Shown here in pieces: positions 7,613 to 13,662 of a stretch of DNA of 13,662 nt (within the stretch, counting starts at the first letter, position 1; each line of letters begins with the position of its first letter). The notes under the pieces were generated by a model. The model saw only the letters and a list, made by a program, of their open reading frames with translations, was not told the DNA's origin and ran no database searches. A program made the translations under genes and the position numbers. The stretch comes from Caryophanales bacterium (lineage in GTDB: Bacteria > Bacillota_I > Bacilli_A > RF39 > UBA660). The stretch is from positions 1 to 13,662 of the forward strand of contig JAEEZV010000045.1 in NCBI GenBank assembly GCA_016291995.1, given 5' to 3'.

Positions 7613-7621
7613 ATTATATCA
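7613..7621 (-). promoter_or_regulatory. Extended -10 promoter of sufB
   Basis: The minus strand reads TGATATAAT, a perfect TGn-extended -10 box, 17 nt before the first sufB ATG. It has no convincing -35 element, since that position falls in the T-run of the upstream terminator. The predicted leader is only about 11-14 nt. Confidence 0.65.
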
Positions 7622-7634
7622 AAAATTAGTAAAT

Positions 7635-7657
7635 AAAAAAAGCCAAAAGGCTTTTTT
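7635..7657 (-). terminator. Intrinsic terminator of the repeat-protein gene
   Basis: A 9-bp stem AAAAAAGCC/GGCTTTTTT (7649-7657 with 7636-7644) with loop TTTT is followed by T residues on the minus strand. It begins inside the TAA stop of the 287-residue gene. It is almost symmetric, so it could also act on the plus strand. Confidence 0.85.
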
Positions 7658-8519
7658 ATCTTGATTGTCCCATATCTTGAGACATTGCACTAGCGCAATA
7701 TTTTTCCCAAAGATAGTCCATATTTTGATAGTTTTCAAGATGCTTGTTAACACAATTAACCATGTCTACAGCATCATATGTTGGTTGATTTTCATCTTGA
7801 TAGTAGTCTTTAGGACTGCCAATTTGTACATTAGCACCATTTCTTTTTCTCCTAAACATCATTGATTGTACATCGTTTAAATTAATGTCAGGTTTGTATG
7901 GATCATAACCACCAGACTTATAACTATTTATATCGCTACCAAAATTATAACCACAAGATTTTAACGTTTCAACTAAATTTAATAATGTAGCTAGACTTTG
8001 GTTAATCTCAGCGCTAGCTTCTTCAGAAAAATCACTTTTATATTCGTTACATGTTCTCATAAATTTCCAATAATAGTTGTCTACTAGTTTTTTCATAAAG
8101 TCTAAACGTAAATCTAATCCTTCTAATGCAAGTTTTAATTCGTCACTATTTTCTGGTAAATTAGTCATAAGACTATTTAATAAAATAGTTTTATCTTGAT
8201 CACGTCTCCTGCTTTCTGCCGCAATCATTTCTGAATCACTCATTCTCTCTTGAAAACCAGGTCCTCCTGTAGTTTTTATCGGAGCACCAAAACGATTTAA
8301 ATTTCTTTGTGCCTCGCTATCTCTAACTCTCTCATCAAAAGAAGGACCACCAGTTGATCTAATAGTTTCGCCAATATTATGTTGCATTTCAGAATCCCTA
8401 ACCCTTTCATCATATGAAGGCGCACCAGTTGTTCTAACGGCATCTCCATAACTTTGGTTAGGTAAAGAATAATCACTAGCATCACGCACGTAACTACCAT
8501 CTTTAGCGTAATAACCCAT
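7656..8519 (-). CDS. Uncharacterised 287-residue protein with three N-terminal TGGPsFdER repeats
   Basis: I do not recognise this protein. It has no signal peptide or membrane segment, so it is probably cytoplasmic. Residues 1-25 are Tyr/Asp/Ser-rich (MGYYAKDGSYVRDASDYSL). Three related units follow at about 28-49, 53-74 and 81-102, with consensus (V/I)(R/K)(T/S)TGGPsFdERvrDSEmq and spacing of 25 then 28 residues. Residues about 105-195 look strongly helical (LKLALEGLDLRLDFMKKLVDNYYW, LATLLNLVETLKSCG). A linker with MMFRRKRNG and a final helical segment (YDAVDMVNCVNKHLENYQNMDYLWEKYCASAM) complete it. The helical part and the repeats suggest a scaffold or adaptor, but that is a guess. It has a good AGAGGTGATAGC-ATG ribosome site, its own likely promoter and a strong terminator, so it is a single-gene unit between truB and sufB. 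It is a real gene by structure; its function is unknown. Confidence 0.85.
   Translation of the reverse strand: MGYYAKDGSYVRDASDYSLPNQSYGDAVRTTGAPSYDERVRDSEMQHNIGETIRSTGGPSFDERVRDSEAQRNLNRFGAPIKTTGGPGFQERMSDSEMIAAESRRRDQDKTILLNSLMTNLPENSDELKLALEGLDLRLDFMKKLVDNYYWKFMRTCNEYKSDFSEEASAEINQSLATLLNLVETLKSCGYNFGSDINSYKSGGYDPYKPDINLNDVQSMMFRRKRNGANVQIGSPKDYYQDENQPTYDAVDMVNCVNKHLENYQNMDYLWEKYCASAMSQDMGQSR
8214..8438 (-). repeat. Coding tandem repeat, three degenerate units
   Basis: Three consecutive units encode VRTTGAPSYDERVRDSEMQ (8438-8373), IRSTGGPSFDERVRDSEAQ (8363-8298) and IKTTGGPGFQERMSDSEM (8279-8214). Unit starts are 75 and 84 nt apart. The DNA has diverged more than the protein, with many synonymous changes, which suggests selection on the peptide rather than a recent duplication. 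Confidence 0.85.
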
Positions 8520-8539
8520 GCTATCACCTCTATAAAAAA

Positions 8540-8566
8540 ATTATCATAAGTATATATAAAAGTCAA
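8540..8566 (-). promoter_or_regulatory. Candidate promoter of the repeat-protein gene
   Basis: Minus-strand TTGACT (8566-8561) and GATAAT (8545-8540) are separated by 15 nt, slightly short of the ideal 17. The -10 box lies 20 nt before the ATG, as for other promoters here, and the element follows the truB terminator directly. Confidence 0.5.
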
Positions 8567-8571
8567 TAAAT

Positions 8572-8598
8572 AAAAAAAGATATAACATTGTTATATCT
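8572..8598 (-). terminator. Intrinsic terminator at the end of the nusA-truB operon
   Basis: A 9-bp perfect stem AGATATAAC/GTTATATCT with a 3-nt loop (8590-8598 with 8578-8586) is followed by six or more T on the minus strand. The first bases belong to the truB TAG stop. Confidence 0.82.
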
Positions 8599-9454
8599 AA
8601 AAAACTTTATATGGAATGGCTAAATCATCCCAATTTTTATAAATTGCAATTTCTACACCATTATGTAATAAAAGTGCATATTCATCATCAAAGAATTTAT
8701 TTAATCTGACACCATTTCTAATTTTTTTTGCTTTTTCATCATCAACATTGATACATCTAATATTAAGAGCATCTTTAATTGAAATTAATTTATAATTATC
8801 TTTTTCTATATCATCCAAAGTATAACTATCTTCAATACTAAAATTACCTTGTCTCGTTCTTACTAAACTATTCATAACAGCAGGAACACCAAGTTTGTTT
8901 CCAATGTCTCTAATTAAAGCTCTGATATAAGTTCCCTTACTAACAGTTGTTTTTATTGTAAAATAAATTTTATTGTTTACACATCTAATATTATCAATAA
9001 TTTCAATATTTTTGATTTCAACTTCTTTTTTAGGAACTGTAACAGGTATATTATTTCTAGCATATTCATATAATTTTCTACCATTTACTTTTACAGAAGA
9101 ATACATTGGTACTTCCTGTAGATATTTTCCCTTAAATGAAGTTACTGCATTATATATCTCATCATTGGACACATCTACTTTTACATCTTCAAGAATAGTT
9201 GCATTAAAGTCCATATCCAAAGTATCTGTACTTATACCTAATATTACCTCGGCTACATATTCTTTTTCATTATTCTGTAATAGTTCACAAATTTTAAGGG
9301 CATTACCAACGCATAAAACTAATACCCCACTAGCTTTTGGATCGAGTGTACCGGTATGTCCTACCTTTTTAGTATTTAAGCACTTGCAAACTTTGTTTAC
9401 AACATCTCTACTTGTGTATCCTAATTTTTTGTTGATTATCAGAATCCCGTTCAT
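8597..9454 (-). CDS. truB: tRNA pseudouridine(55) synthase TruB
   Basis: Converts uridine 55 in the T-loop of tRNAs to pseudouridine. The 285 residues are close to the family norm of about 290-310. The N-terminus MNGILIINKKLGYTSRDVV is the canonical TruB opening, and HTGTLDPKASGVL (33-45) carries the catalytic Asp38. Further family blocks are KEYVAEVILGISTDTLD, VPMYSSVKVNGRKLYEYAR and SKGTYIRALIRDIG. A shorter C-terminal part follows that may represent a reduced PUA-like domain. Although the first 47 nt overlap the end of nrnA, the canonical N-terminus makes the start secure. AAAGGA (9471-9466) lies 11 nt upstream, inside nrnA. truB is the last gene of the operon; the ribF often found next to it is absent. 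Confidence 0.96.
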   Translation of the reverse strand: MNGILIINKKLGYTSRDVVNKVCKCLNTKKVGHTGTLDPKASGVLVLCVGNALKICELLQNNEKEYVAEVILGISTDTLDMDFNATILEDVKVDVSNDEIYNAVTSFKGKYLQEVPMYSSVKVNGRKLYEYARNNIPVTVPKKEVEIKNIEIIDNIRCVNNKIYFTIKTTVSKGTYIRALIRDIGNKLGVPAVMNSLVRTRQGNFSIEDSYTLDDIEKDNYKLISIKDALNIRCINVDDEKAKKIRNGVRLNKFFDDEYALLLHNGVEIAIYKNWDDLAIPYKVF

Positions 9455-10397
9455 TTGAATTAATTTCCTTTATAATTTCATCAATAACAGCATTTTTTGT
9501 CTCTTTAAATTCACCGTAAATCTTTATTCCGGCCGCTGCCTTATGACCGCCACCATTAAATTTAACTGCTACTTTGCTTACATCAACCGCTCCAGTAGAT
9601 CTAAGTGAAATTTTATAGCCATCATCTTCTCTCATGAATACTGAAACCTCAACACCTTCGATATTTCTACCTAGGTTGACTAGACCTTCATGATCTCCTG
9701 GCTTAGCTCCAACATTATCTAAATCTTCTTTTGATACGTACGTAAAAGCGATCTTACCATCATCAAAGAATTCTAGCCTATCTAATGCCATTTTCATAAG
9801 TAGATGTTGTGCTGTATTCTTTTTTGATAATGCCAAATAACAAATTTTATTTATATTTACATTAAGATCTGTCATATCTGCAGCCATTAAGAAGGTTTTT
9901 TTATCGACATCGTTATTAGAAAAACCATTTGTATCTGTAAGCATCCCTGTTACAAGAGCATTACCAACAATTGTATTTAATTGACATTTCCAATCCTTAA
10001 AAAGATAGTATAGGACTTGACAACAAGATGACACATCACCTTCTATGTAATTTAAATCAGCAAAAGAAGAATTTGTGGCATGATGATCTATATTAATAGA
10101 AAAAGAAGCATGTTCAAATTCTTTATTTGTTTGACCAACTCTATCTAACTTAGCACAGTCTACGACAATTGCCAAATCAAAGCTTTCATTAGCCTTTCTT
10201 TTTGTTTCAGAAATAGAATCTAAGTAATCAAATACTGGTGGAACGACAGGTATAACTGCTGTAACCTTTTTATCATATGATTTTAAAACTTCATATAGGG
10301 CCATAACAGATCCAATGGCATCTCCATCAGGATTCTCATGTGTCAGTAGTAATATGGAATTACTATCCATTATTTTATTCCATATCTTCTCTTTCAT
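9408..10397 (-). CDS. nrnA: DHH/DHHA1 phosphoesterase, NrnA-type nanoRNase / pAp phosphatase
   Basis: NrnA-type enzymes degrade 2-5 nt RNA (nanoRNA), and many also dephosphorylate 3'-phosphoadenosine 5'-phosphate. Seen in this 329-residue protein: metal-site motif I THENPDGDAIGS (His20, Asp24, Asp26), IVVDCA (Asp80), the DHH motif at 104-106, GMLTDTNGF (Asp155), and the substrate-binding DHHA1 motif GGGHKAAAG at 282-290. All catalytic positions are present. The start overlaps the end of rbfA by 23 nt, with GAGAGG about 8 nt upstream in rbfA. The last 16 residues (ending NQQKIRIHK) are written in the overlap with truB and are not part of the conserved domain. Related DHH genes occur between rbfA and truB in many Clostridia. 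Nuclease activity fits its placement among RNA-maturation genes. Confidence 0.93.
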   Translation of the reverse strand: MKEKIWNKIMDSNSILLLTHENPDGDAIGSVMALYEVLKSYDKKVTAVIPVVPPVFDYLDSISETKRKANESFDLAIVVDCAKLDRVGQTNKEFEHASFSINIDHHATNSSFADLNYIEGDVSSCCQVLYYLFKDWKCQLNTIVGNALVTGMLTDTNGFSNNDVDKKTFLMAADMTDLNVNINKICYLALSKKNTAQHLLMKMALDRLEFFDDGKIAFTYVSKEDLDNVGAKPGDHEGLVNLGRNIEGVEVSVFMREDDGYKISLRSTGAVDVSKVAVKFNGGGHKAAAGIKIYGEFKETKNAVIDEIIKEINSNERDSDNQQKIRIHK

Positions 10398-10725
10398 TAT
10401 TTAACCTCTCAATAATTTTTTCAATTTTATTACCATATTCGATTGATTCATCATATACGAAAGTTATTTCTGGCATCTTTCTAATTTTTACTTTTTCACA
10501 TAGTTCACTTCTAATAAAAGGACTAGCTTTATTAAGTGCCTTTAAGACTTTCTTTCTATCATCATCTAAAGTTGTAAAATATATTTTAGCAAAAGATAAA
10601 TCATTTGTTATTCTTGCATCAGTTATAGTAACCATATTAACATCTGCATCTTTAATATCATTATGAATAATTTCACTAATTTTTTCTACAAAGGCTGTAT
10701 TTAATCTCTCTAATTTAACATTCAT
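10375..10725 (-). CDS. rbfA: 30S ribosome-binding factor A
   Basis: RbfA binds the immature 30S subunit and helps 16S rRNA 5'-end maturation, notably in the cold. At 116 residues it has the usual length. The N-terminal RLNTAFVEKISEIIHNDIKD helix and the KH-like core MVTITDARITNDLSFAKIYFTTL, followed by LNKASPFIRSELCEKVKIRKMPEITFVYDESIEYGNKIEKII, match the family throughout. TTGGAG lies about 8 nt before the ATG. It follows the 99-residue gene by 17 nt and overlaps nrnA by 23 nt. Identification is confident. Confidence 0.95.
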   Translation of the reverse strand: MNVKLERLNTAFVEKISEIIHNDIKDADVNMVTITDARITNDLSFAKIYFTTLDDDRKKVLKALNKASPFIRSELCEKVKIRKMPEITFVYDESIEYGNKIEKIIERLNNEREDME

Positions 10726-10742
10726 AATAAATCTCCAATCTA

Positions 10743-11042
10743 TTATCTTTTCTTTTGATCATTACCTTTGAGTTCTGCAATAAAAGCTAATCTTTTACCT
10801 CTTTCAAAACCATAAACAAAAGATTTGTTGTTTTTTAGTTTTTCATCCGCATCTTCAAGTGTCAAACCACTTTTAAACCATTCTTCTCCCTTTTCATAAG
10901 CTCTTCTATCTAGCTCACGAGAGATAGCCATTTTTTCGCGATCTTTTTCTCTACGCGCATCTTCCTCAATGATTTTAGCATTGTAACCAGCAACCAATCC
11001 CTTTTTAACTTTTTCTTCTTCTCTTAAACTTTGAAAACTCAT
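10743..11042 (-). CDS. Uncharacterised charged 99-residue protein between infB and rbfA
   Basis: I do not recognise this gene. In Bacillus the position between infB and rbfA holds ylxP (DUF503), but this sequence shows no resemblance to it. Residues 1-47 are very rich in Glu, Lys and Arg and look helical (SLREEEKVKK, IIEEDARREKDREKMAISREL). Residues 48-84 form a module AYEKGEEWFKSG...LKNNKSFVYGFERGKR with glycines at 52, 59 and 78. That glycine and aromatic spacing resembles ribosome modulation factor-like helical modules, but the likeness is only by pattern. The start lies 3 nt after the infB stop, and its AGGAGG site is formed by the final infB codons, so translation is tightly tied to infB. 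The setting in a ribosome-biogenesis operon suggests a ribosome-associated role, which is inference. Confidence 0.85.
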   Translation of the reverse strand: MSFQSLREEEKVKKGLVAGYNAKIIEEDARREKDREKMAISRELDRRAYEKGEEWFKSGLTLEDADEKLKNNKSFVYGFERGKRLAFIAELKGNDQKKR

Positions 11043-11045
11043 ATT

Positions 11046-13175
11046 TTACCTCCTAATCTCCACAATTTCATATGCTTCGATAATATCATTCTCTTTTATA
11101 TCATTAAAGTTCTCTATTGTAATACCACACTCAAGACCTTGTTTTACTTCTTTAACTTGGTCTTTTTCTCTAGCTATTGAACCAATATTTCCATCATATA
11201 TAACTATACCATCACGAATAACTCTCGCTTTAGCATCTCTCTTAATTACACCATCAGTAATATATGATCCAGCAATTGTTCCAACTTTTGAAAATTTAAA
11301 TAATTTTCTAACTTCTGCTTGACCTAATACTTTTTCTTCGTATTCTGGTTCAAGCTTACCTTTCATAGCTGCTTCCATTTCCTCAACAACTTTATAAATA
11401 ATATTATATAATCTAATATCGACACCTTTTTCTTTAGCATATTCAACAGTCTTTGCATTTGGTCTAATATTAAATCCAATTATTAAGGCGTTAGATGCTG
11501 CAGCCAAAACAATATCACTTTCTGTAATAGCACCAACGCTACTTCTAATAACATTAATCTTAATTCCTTCGACATCAAGTTTAAGTAAAGAATTTTTAAC
11601 TGCTTCTTCACTACCTTTAACATCAGCTTTTAAAATGACATTAATTTCCTTAGCACCAGCTTCGATTCTTCCAAATAAATCATCAAGAGAAACAGAAGTA
11701 GTACTAACTTGACTCTTTCTTTTAGCAGATAATATTCTTTCTTCTGAAATAGCTTTTGCTTTTCTTTCACTTTCAAATGCCATAAATTTATCTCCAGCAG
11801 AAGGACATTCACTAATACCGGTAATAGATATCGGCATAGAAGGTCCAGCTGAAGCTAAATCTTCACCACTATCATTCTTTAGTGTTCTAACTTTTCCAGC
11901 ATAATTACCTACAACTATTGGATCACCTATTCTAAGTGTACCGTTTTGAATTAGTAATGTTGCTACAACTCCGGCTTGTTTATCCATCTTAGCTTCGATA
12001 ACAGTACCAGAAGCATATCTGTTTGGATTGGCCTTTAATTCTTGCATATCACTAATCAAAAGTAAATTTTCTAGTAATTCTGGAATACCATCACCATTCT
12101 TAGCTGAAATATTTACAAATAATGTATCTCCACCCCAAGAGTCTGGAGTAATACCATTTTGACTCATTTCAGTCATAACACGTTCTGGATTAGCATCCGG
12201 TTTATCAATTTTATTAACTGCAACAACAATAGGTACTCCTGCCGCTTTAGCATGATCGATTGCTTCTTTTGTTTGAGGCATAACTCCATCATCAGCAGCC
12301 ACAATTATTATAACTATATCGGTAACACTAGCACCTCTTGCTCTCATTTCTGTAAATGCAGCATGTCCTGGCGTATCAATAAATGTAATTGGTCTACCAT
12401 TATAATTAATTTGATATGCACCAATATGTTGTGTAATTCCACCTGCTTCTGAAGACACGACATTAGTTTTTCTGATCGTATCAAGCAAAGTAGTTTTACC
12501 ATGATCGACATGACCCATAATTGTAATTACTGGTGGACGACTTACTAAATCCTTTTCATCATCAATAATTTCTAATTCTTCAAAATTAGATTCATCCCTT
12601 GTTGTATCCTTTTTCAAAGTTTTACCATAATCAAGTGCAAGTATTTCTGCAGTTTCAAAATCAATGGCCGCATTTAGATTCATTAATTTTCCAAGTCCCA
12701 TTAACTTTTTGATAACTTCAGCAACATTTTTACCTAAAACATTAGCAAAATCATTAACACTCATACCTTCAGTATAAAGAACTATTGTCTCATCATCATT
12801 ACTAATATTAGATTGCAATTTTTCTTTATGCTTATACATTTCTTTCTTTTGCTTTGCAAAAGCTTCACTATTATTTTCTTTAATAATTTTCTTTTTCTTT
12901 TTATTAGCATTAGCACTTTTAACTTCATTAATTTCTGCTTTATAAGTTTCTTCGATTTCTTCTTCAAAAGTATCTTCAAGGTTATCTTCTTGATTATCAA
13001 TTACTTCTTCCTCATCAGTTTCATTATTAGCAATCTCGTTATCTAGAAGAATAATATCATCATCACTAAGCATATCATCTTCATTACTTACATTAATACC
13101 TAAGCTATTACAAAGTTTAAAAATCTCATCTATACTCTTGTTAACATCTTCTGCATATTCTGTAACACTCATCAT
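11046..13175 (-). CDS. infB: Translation initiation factor IF-2
   Basis: GTPase that brings initiator tRNA to the 30S subunit and promotes subunit joining. I take the ATG at 13175 (709 residues): AGGAGGTG ends 6 nt before it, whereas the GTG three codons upstream lies inside that ribosome site. A first IF2_N-like module (VTEYAEDVNKSIDEIFKLCNSLG) is followed by an acidic, then Lys-rich linker (about 40-125), and a second IF2_N module (GMSVNDFANVLGKNVAEVIKKLM). The G domain follows: GHVDHGKT (221-228), DTPGH (267-271), NKID (321-324) and a later SAK. The beta-barrel domains and the C-terminal initiator-tRNA-binding domain complete the protein. The 'PPVITIMGHVDHGKTTLLD' block is diagnostic. The gene lies 12 nt after ylxR. 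Confidence 0.97.
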   Translation of the reverse strand: MMSVTEYAEDVNKSIDEIFKLCNSLGINVSNEDDMLSDDDIILLDNEIANNETDEEEVIDNQEDNLEDTFEEEIEETYKAEINEVKSANANKKKKKIIKENNSEAFAKQKKEMYKHKEKLQSNISNDDETIVLYTEGMSVNDFANVLGKNVAEVIKKLMGLGKLMNLNAAIDFETAEILALDYGKTLKKDTTRDESNFEELEIIDDEKDLVSRPPVITIMGHVDHGKTTLLDTIRKTNVVSSEAGGITQHIGAYQINYNGRPITFIDTPGHAAFTEMRARGASVTDIVIIIVAADDGVMPQTKEAIDHAKAAGVPIVVAVNKIDKPDANPERVMTEMSQNGITPDSWGGDTLFVNISAKNGDGIPELLENLLLISDMQELKANPNRYASGTVIEAKMDKQAGVVATLLIQNGTLRIGDPIVVGNYAGKVRTLKNDSGEDLASAGPSMPISITGISECPSAGDKFMAFESERKAKAISEERILSAKRKSQVSTTSVSLDDLFGRIEAGAKEINVILKADVKGSEEAVKNSLLKLDVEGIKINVIRSSVGAITESDIVLAAASNALIIGFNIRPNAKTVEYAKEKGVDIRLYNIIYKVVEEMEAAMKGKLEPEYEEKVLGQAEVRKLFKFSKVGTIAGSYITDGVIKRDAKARVIRDGIVIYDGNIGSIAREKDQVKEVKQGLECGITIENFNDIKENDIIEAYEIVEIRR

Positions 13176-13181
13176 ATGTAA

Positions 13182-13189
13182 CACCTCCT
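13182..13189 (-). promoter_or_regulatory. Ribosome binding site that sets the infB start
   Basis: AGGAGGTG on the minus strand begins within the TAG stop of ylxR and lies 6 nt before the ATG at 13175. The in-frame GTG at 13184 is part of this site and so cannot sensibly be the start. Confidence 0.85.
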
Positions 13190-13451
13190 AATTATTTATT
13201 ATTTTTTCAATACTATCATATATATTTGTTGATATTTCTGTCTCTAGTAGTCTATCTAATGTTTTACTCTTTTTACATTTTTCTAAGACAGCTATATCCT
13301 TTTTAATATATGCTCCTTTACCATTCATTTTTCCTGTTAGATCTACCATTACATTTCCTTCAGGTGTTCTAACAATTCTAAGAAGTTCATTTTTCGGTAA
13401 CTTTTCTTTTGTTACTACACAACTTCTCATTGGAATTTTTTTATTCTTCAT
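13188..13451 (-). CDS. ylxR: YlxR-family RNA-binding protein (RnpM)
   Basis: A small protein, reported in Bacillus as an RNase P modulator and as a putative nucleoid-associated regulator. The 87 residues show the family pattern: PMRSCVVTKEKLPKNELLRIVRTPEG, then VDLTGKMNGKGAYIKKD (the G+GAY motif), then a basic helical end. It begins inside the end of nusA (11-nt overlap) with an AGGAGA site 6 nt before the ATG, and its TAG stop is part of the infB ribosome site. The ylxQ (L7Ae-like) gene that usually follows ylxR in Firmicutes is missing here. Confidence 0.93.
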   Translation of the reverse strand: MKNKKIPMRSCVVTKEKLPKNELLRIVRTPEGNVMVDLTGKMNGKGAYIKKDIAVLEKCKKSKTLDRLLETEISTNIYDSIEKIINN

Positions 13452-13662
13452 TCAATTCTCCTGCTTTTTTAATAGTAATCTTATATCTTGTAAGTCTAGA
13501 AGCTAATTTAACATTTTGTCCCTTTTTACCGATAGCTAAAGAAGAATTATCATCATTAACTATTGCAAGAGCTTCTCTATTCTTTTCATCTGTAATCTTA
13601 ACTTCAACATCTTTTGCAGGACTTAAAGCATTTTGAATAAATCTAACTGGATCTTTATCATA
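13441..13662 (-). CDS. nusA: Transcription termination/antitermination factor NusA, C-terminal end only
   Basis: NusA binds RNA polymerase and nascent RNA to control pausing, termination and antitermination. Only the last 73 codons are inside the window. They translate as YDKDPVRFIQNALSPAKDVEV...SLAIGKKGQNVKLASRLTRYKITIKKAGELNEE, which is the end of the KH1 region followed by KH2 with its IGKKGQNVKLAS motif. The protein ends shortly after KH2, as in Gram-positive NusA, without the C-terminal acidic repeats of E. coli. It overlaps ylxR by 11 nt. The gene continues past the right edge, and the operon promoter is not visible. Confidence 0.95.
   Translation of the reverse strand, partial: YDKDPVRFIQNALSPAKDVEVKITDEKNREALAIVNDDNSSLAIGKKGQNVKLASRLTRYKITIKKAGELNEE

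Noticed and set aside
8214..8438. CRISPR-like or non-coding tandem repeat
   Set aside because: The units are degenerate, in frame and protein-conserved, without spacers; they are a peptide repeat.
8297..8566. 89-residue minus-strand frame at the start of the repeat-protein gene
   Set aside because: It is a shifted-frame shadow; its start lies in the promoter region and the 287-residue frame has the good ribosome site and repeats.
8973..9458. 161-residue plus-strand open frame
   Set aside because: It is antisense to truB, whose conserved motifs run right through it. Other plus-strand frames (for example 2093-2656, 10340-10666, 12813-13046, 13409-13636) are likewise mirror images of minus-strand genes.
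13176..13184. GTG start of infB three codons upstream
   Set aside because: The GTG is the last part of the AGGAGGTG ribosome site; the ATG at 13175 has ideal spacing.

Overview
The window is an AT-rich, gene-dense chromosomal segment in which every gene I can support reads on the minus strand. The content points to a low-GC, anaerobic, walled Firmicute of the Bacilli/Mollicutes-related kind, with a small, tightly packed genome. The reasons are strong AGGAGG-type ribosome binding sites, a Firmicutes-style nusA-ylxR-infB-rbfA-truB cluster, pyruvate:ferredoxin oxidoreductase, an orphan sufB and a peptidoglycan amidase. I suspect an uncultured gut lineage such as RF39, but that is inference. Tryptophan is encoded by TGG, so the standard bacterial code fits.

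Layout in the direction of transcription, right to left. (1) 13662-8572: a translation and RNA-maturation operon, with the C-terminal end of nusA, ylxR, infB, an unrecognised 99-residue gene, rbfA, nrnA and truB. Neighbours are packed or overlapping (11 nt nusA/ylxR, 23 nt rbfA/nrnA, 47 nt nrnA/truB), and a hairpin terminator overlaps the truB stop. (2) 8566-7635: an unrecognised 287-residue soluble protein with three N-terminal copies of a 'TGGPsFdER..DSE' repeat, with its own promoter and terminator. (3) 7621-4973: sufB followed by a TAATG-coupled membrane-anchored N-acetylmuramoyl-L-alanine amidase, then a terminator. (4) 4840-3995: an SSB that lacks the usual acidic C-terminal tip, followed by an XRE-family regulator. 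(5) 3981-2556: asnS, with its own promoter and terminator. (6) 2493-1896: a small lipoprotein with an acidic DxDxDG calcium-loop-like insert. (7) 1890-1: the N-terminal half of pyruvate:ferredoxin (flavodoxin) oxidoreductase, running off the left edge.

Functionally, the right half makes and matures the translation apparatus (transcription elongation, initiation factor 2, 30S maturation, tRNA pseudouridylation, nanoRNA turnover). The left half mixes iron-sulfur assembly, an iron-sulfur-dependent anaerobic pyruvate enzyme, tRNA charging, DNA maintenance and envelope proteins.

Two architectural habits stand out. Promoter -10 boxes sit only about 17-23 nt before the start codon, so predicted transcripts begin almost at the Shine-Dalgarno. 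Intrinsic terminators repeatedly overlap stop codons. I saw no mobile element, CRISPR array, rRNA or tRNA, and no gene-free stretch above 300 bases; the longest, 4793-5025, holds a terminator, AT-rich spacer and the ssb promoter. The best candidates for something undescribed are the 287-residue repeat protein, the 99-residue protein between infB and rbfA, and the tail-less SSB paired with an XRE regulator.
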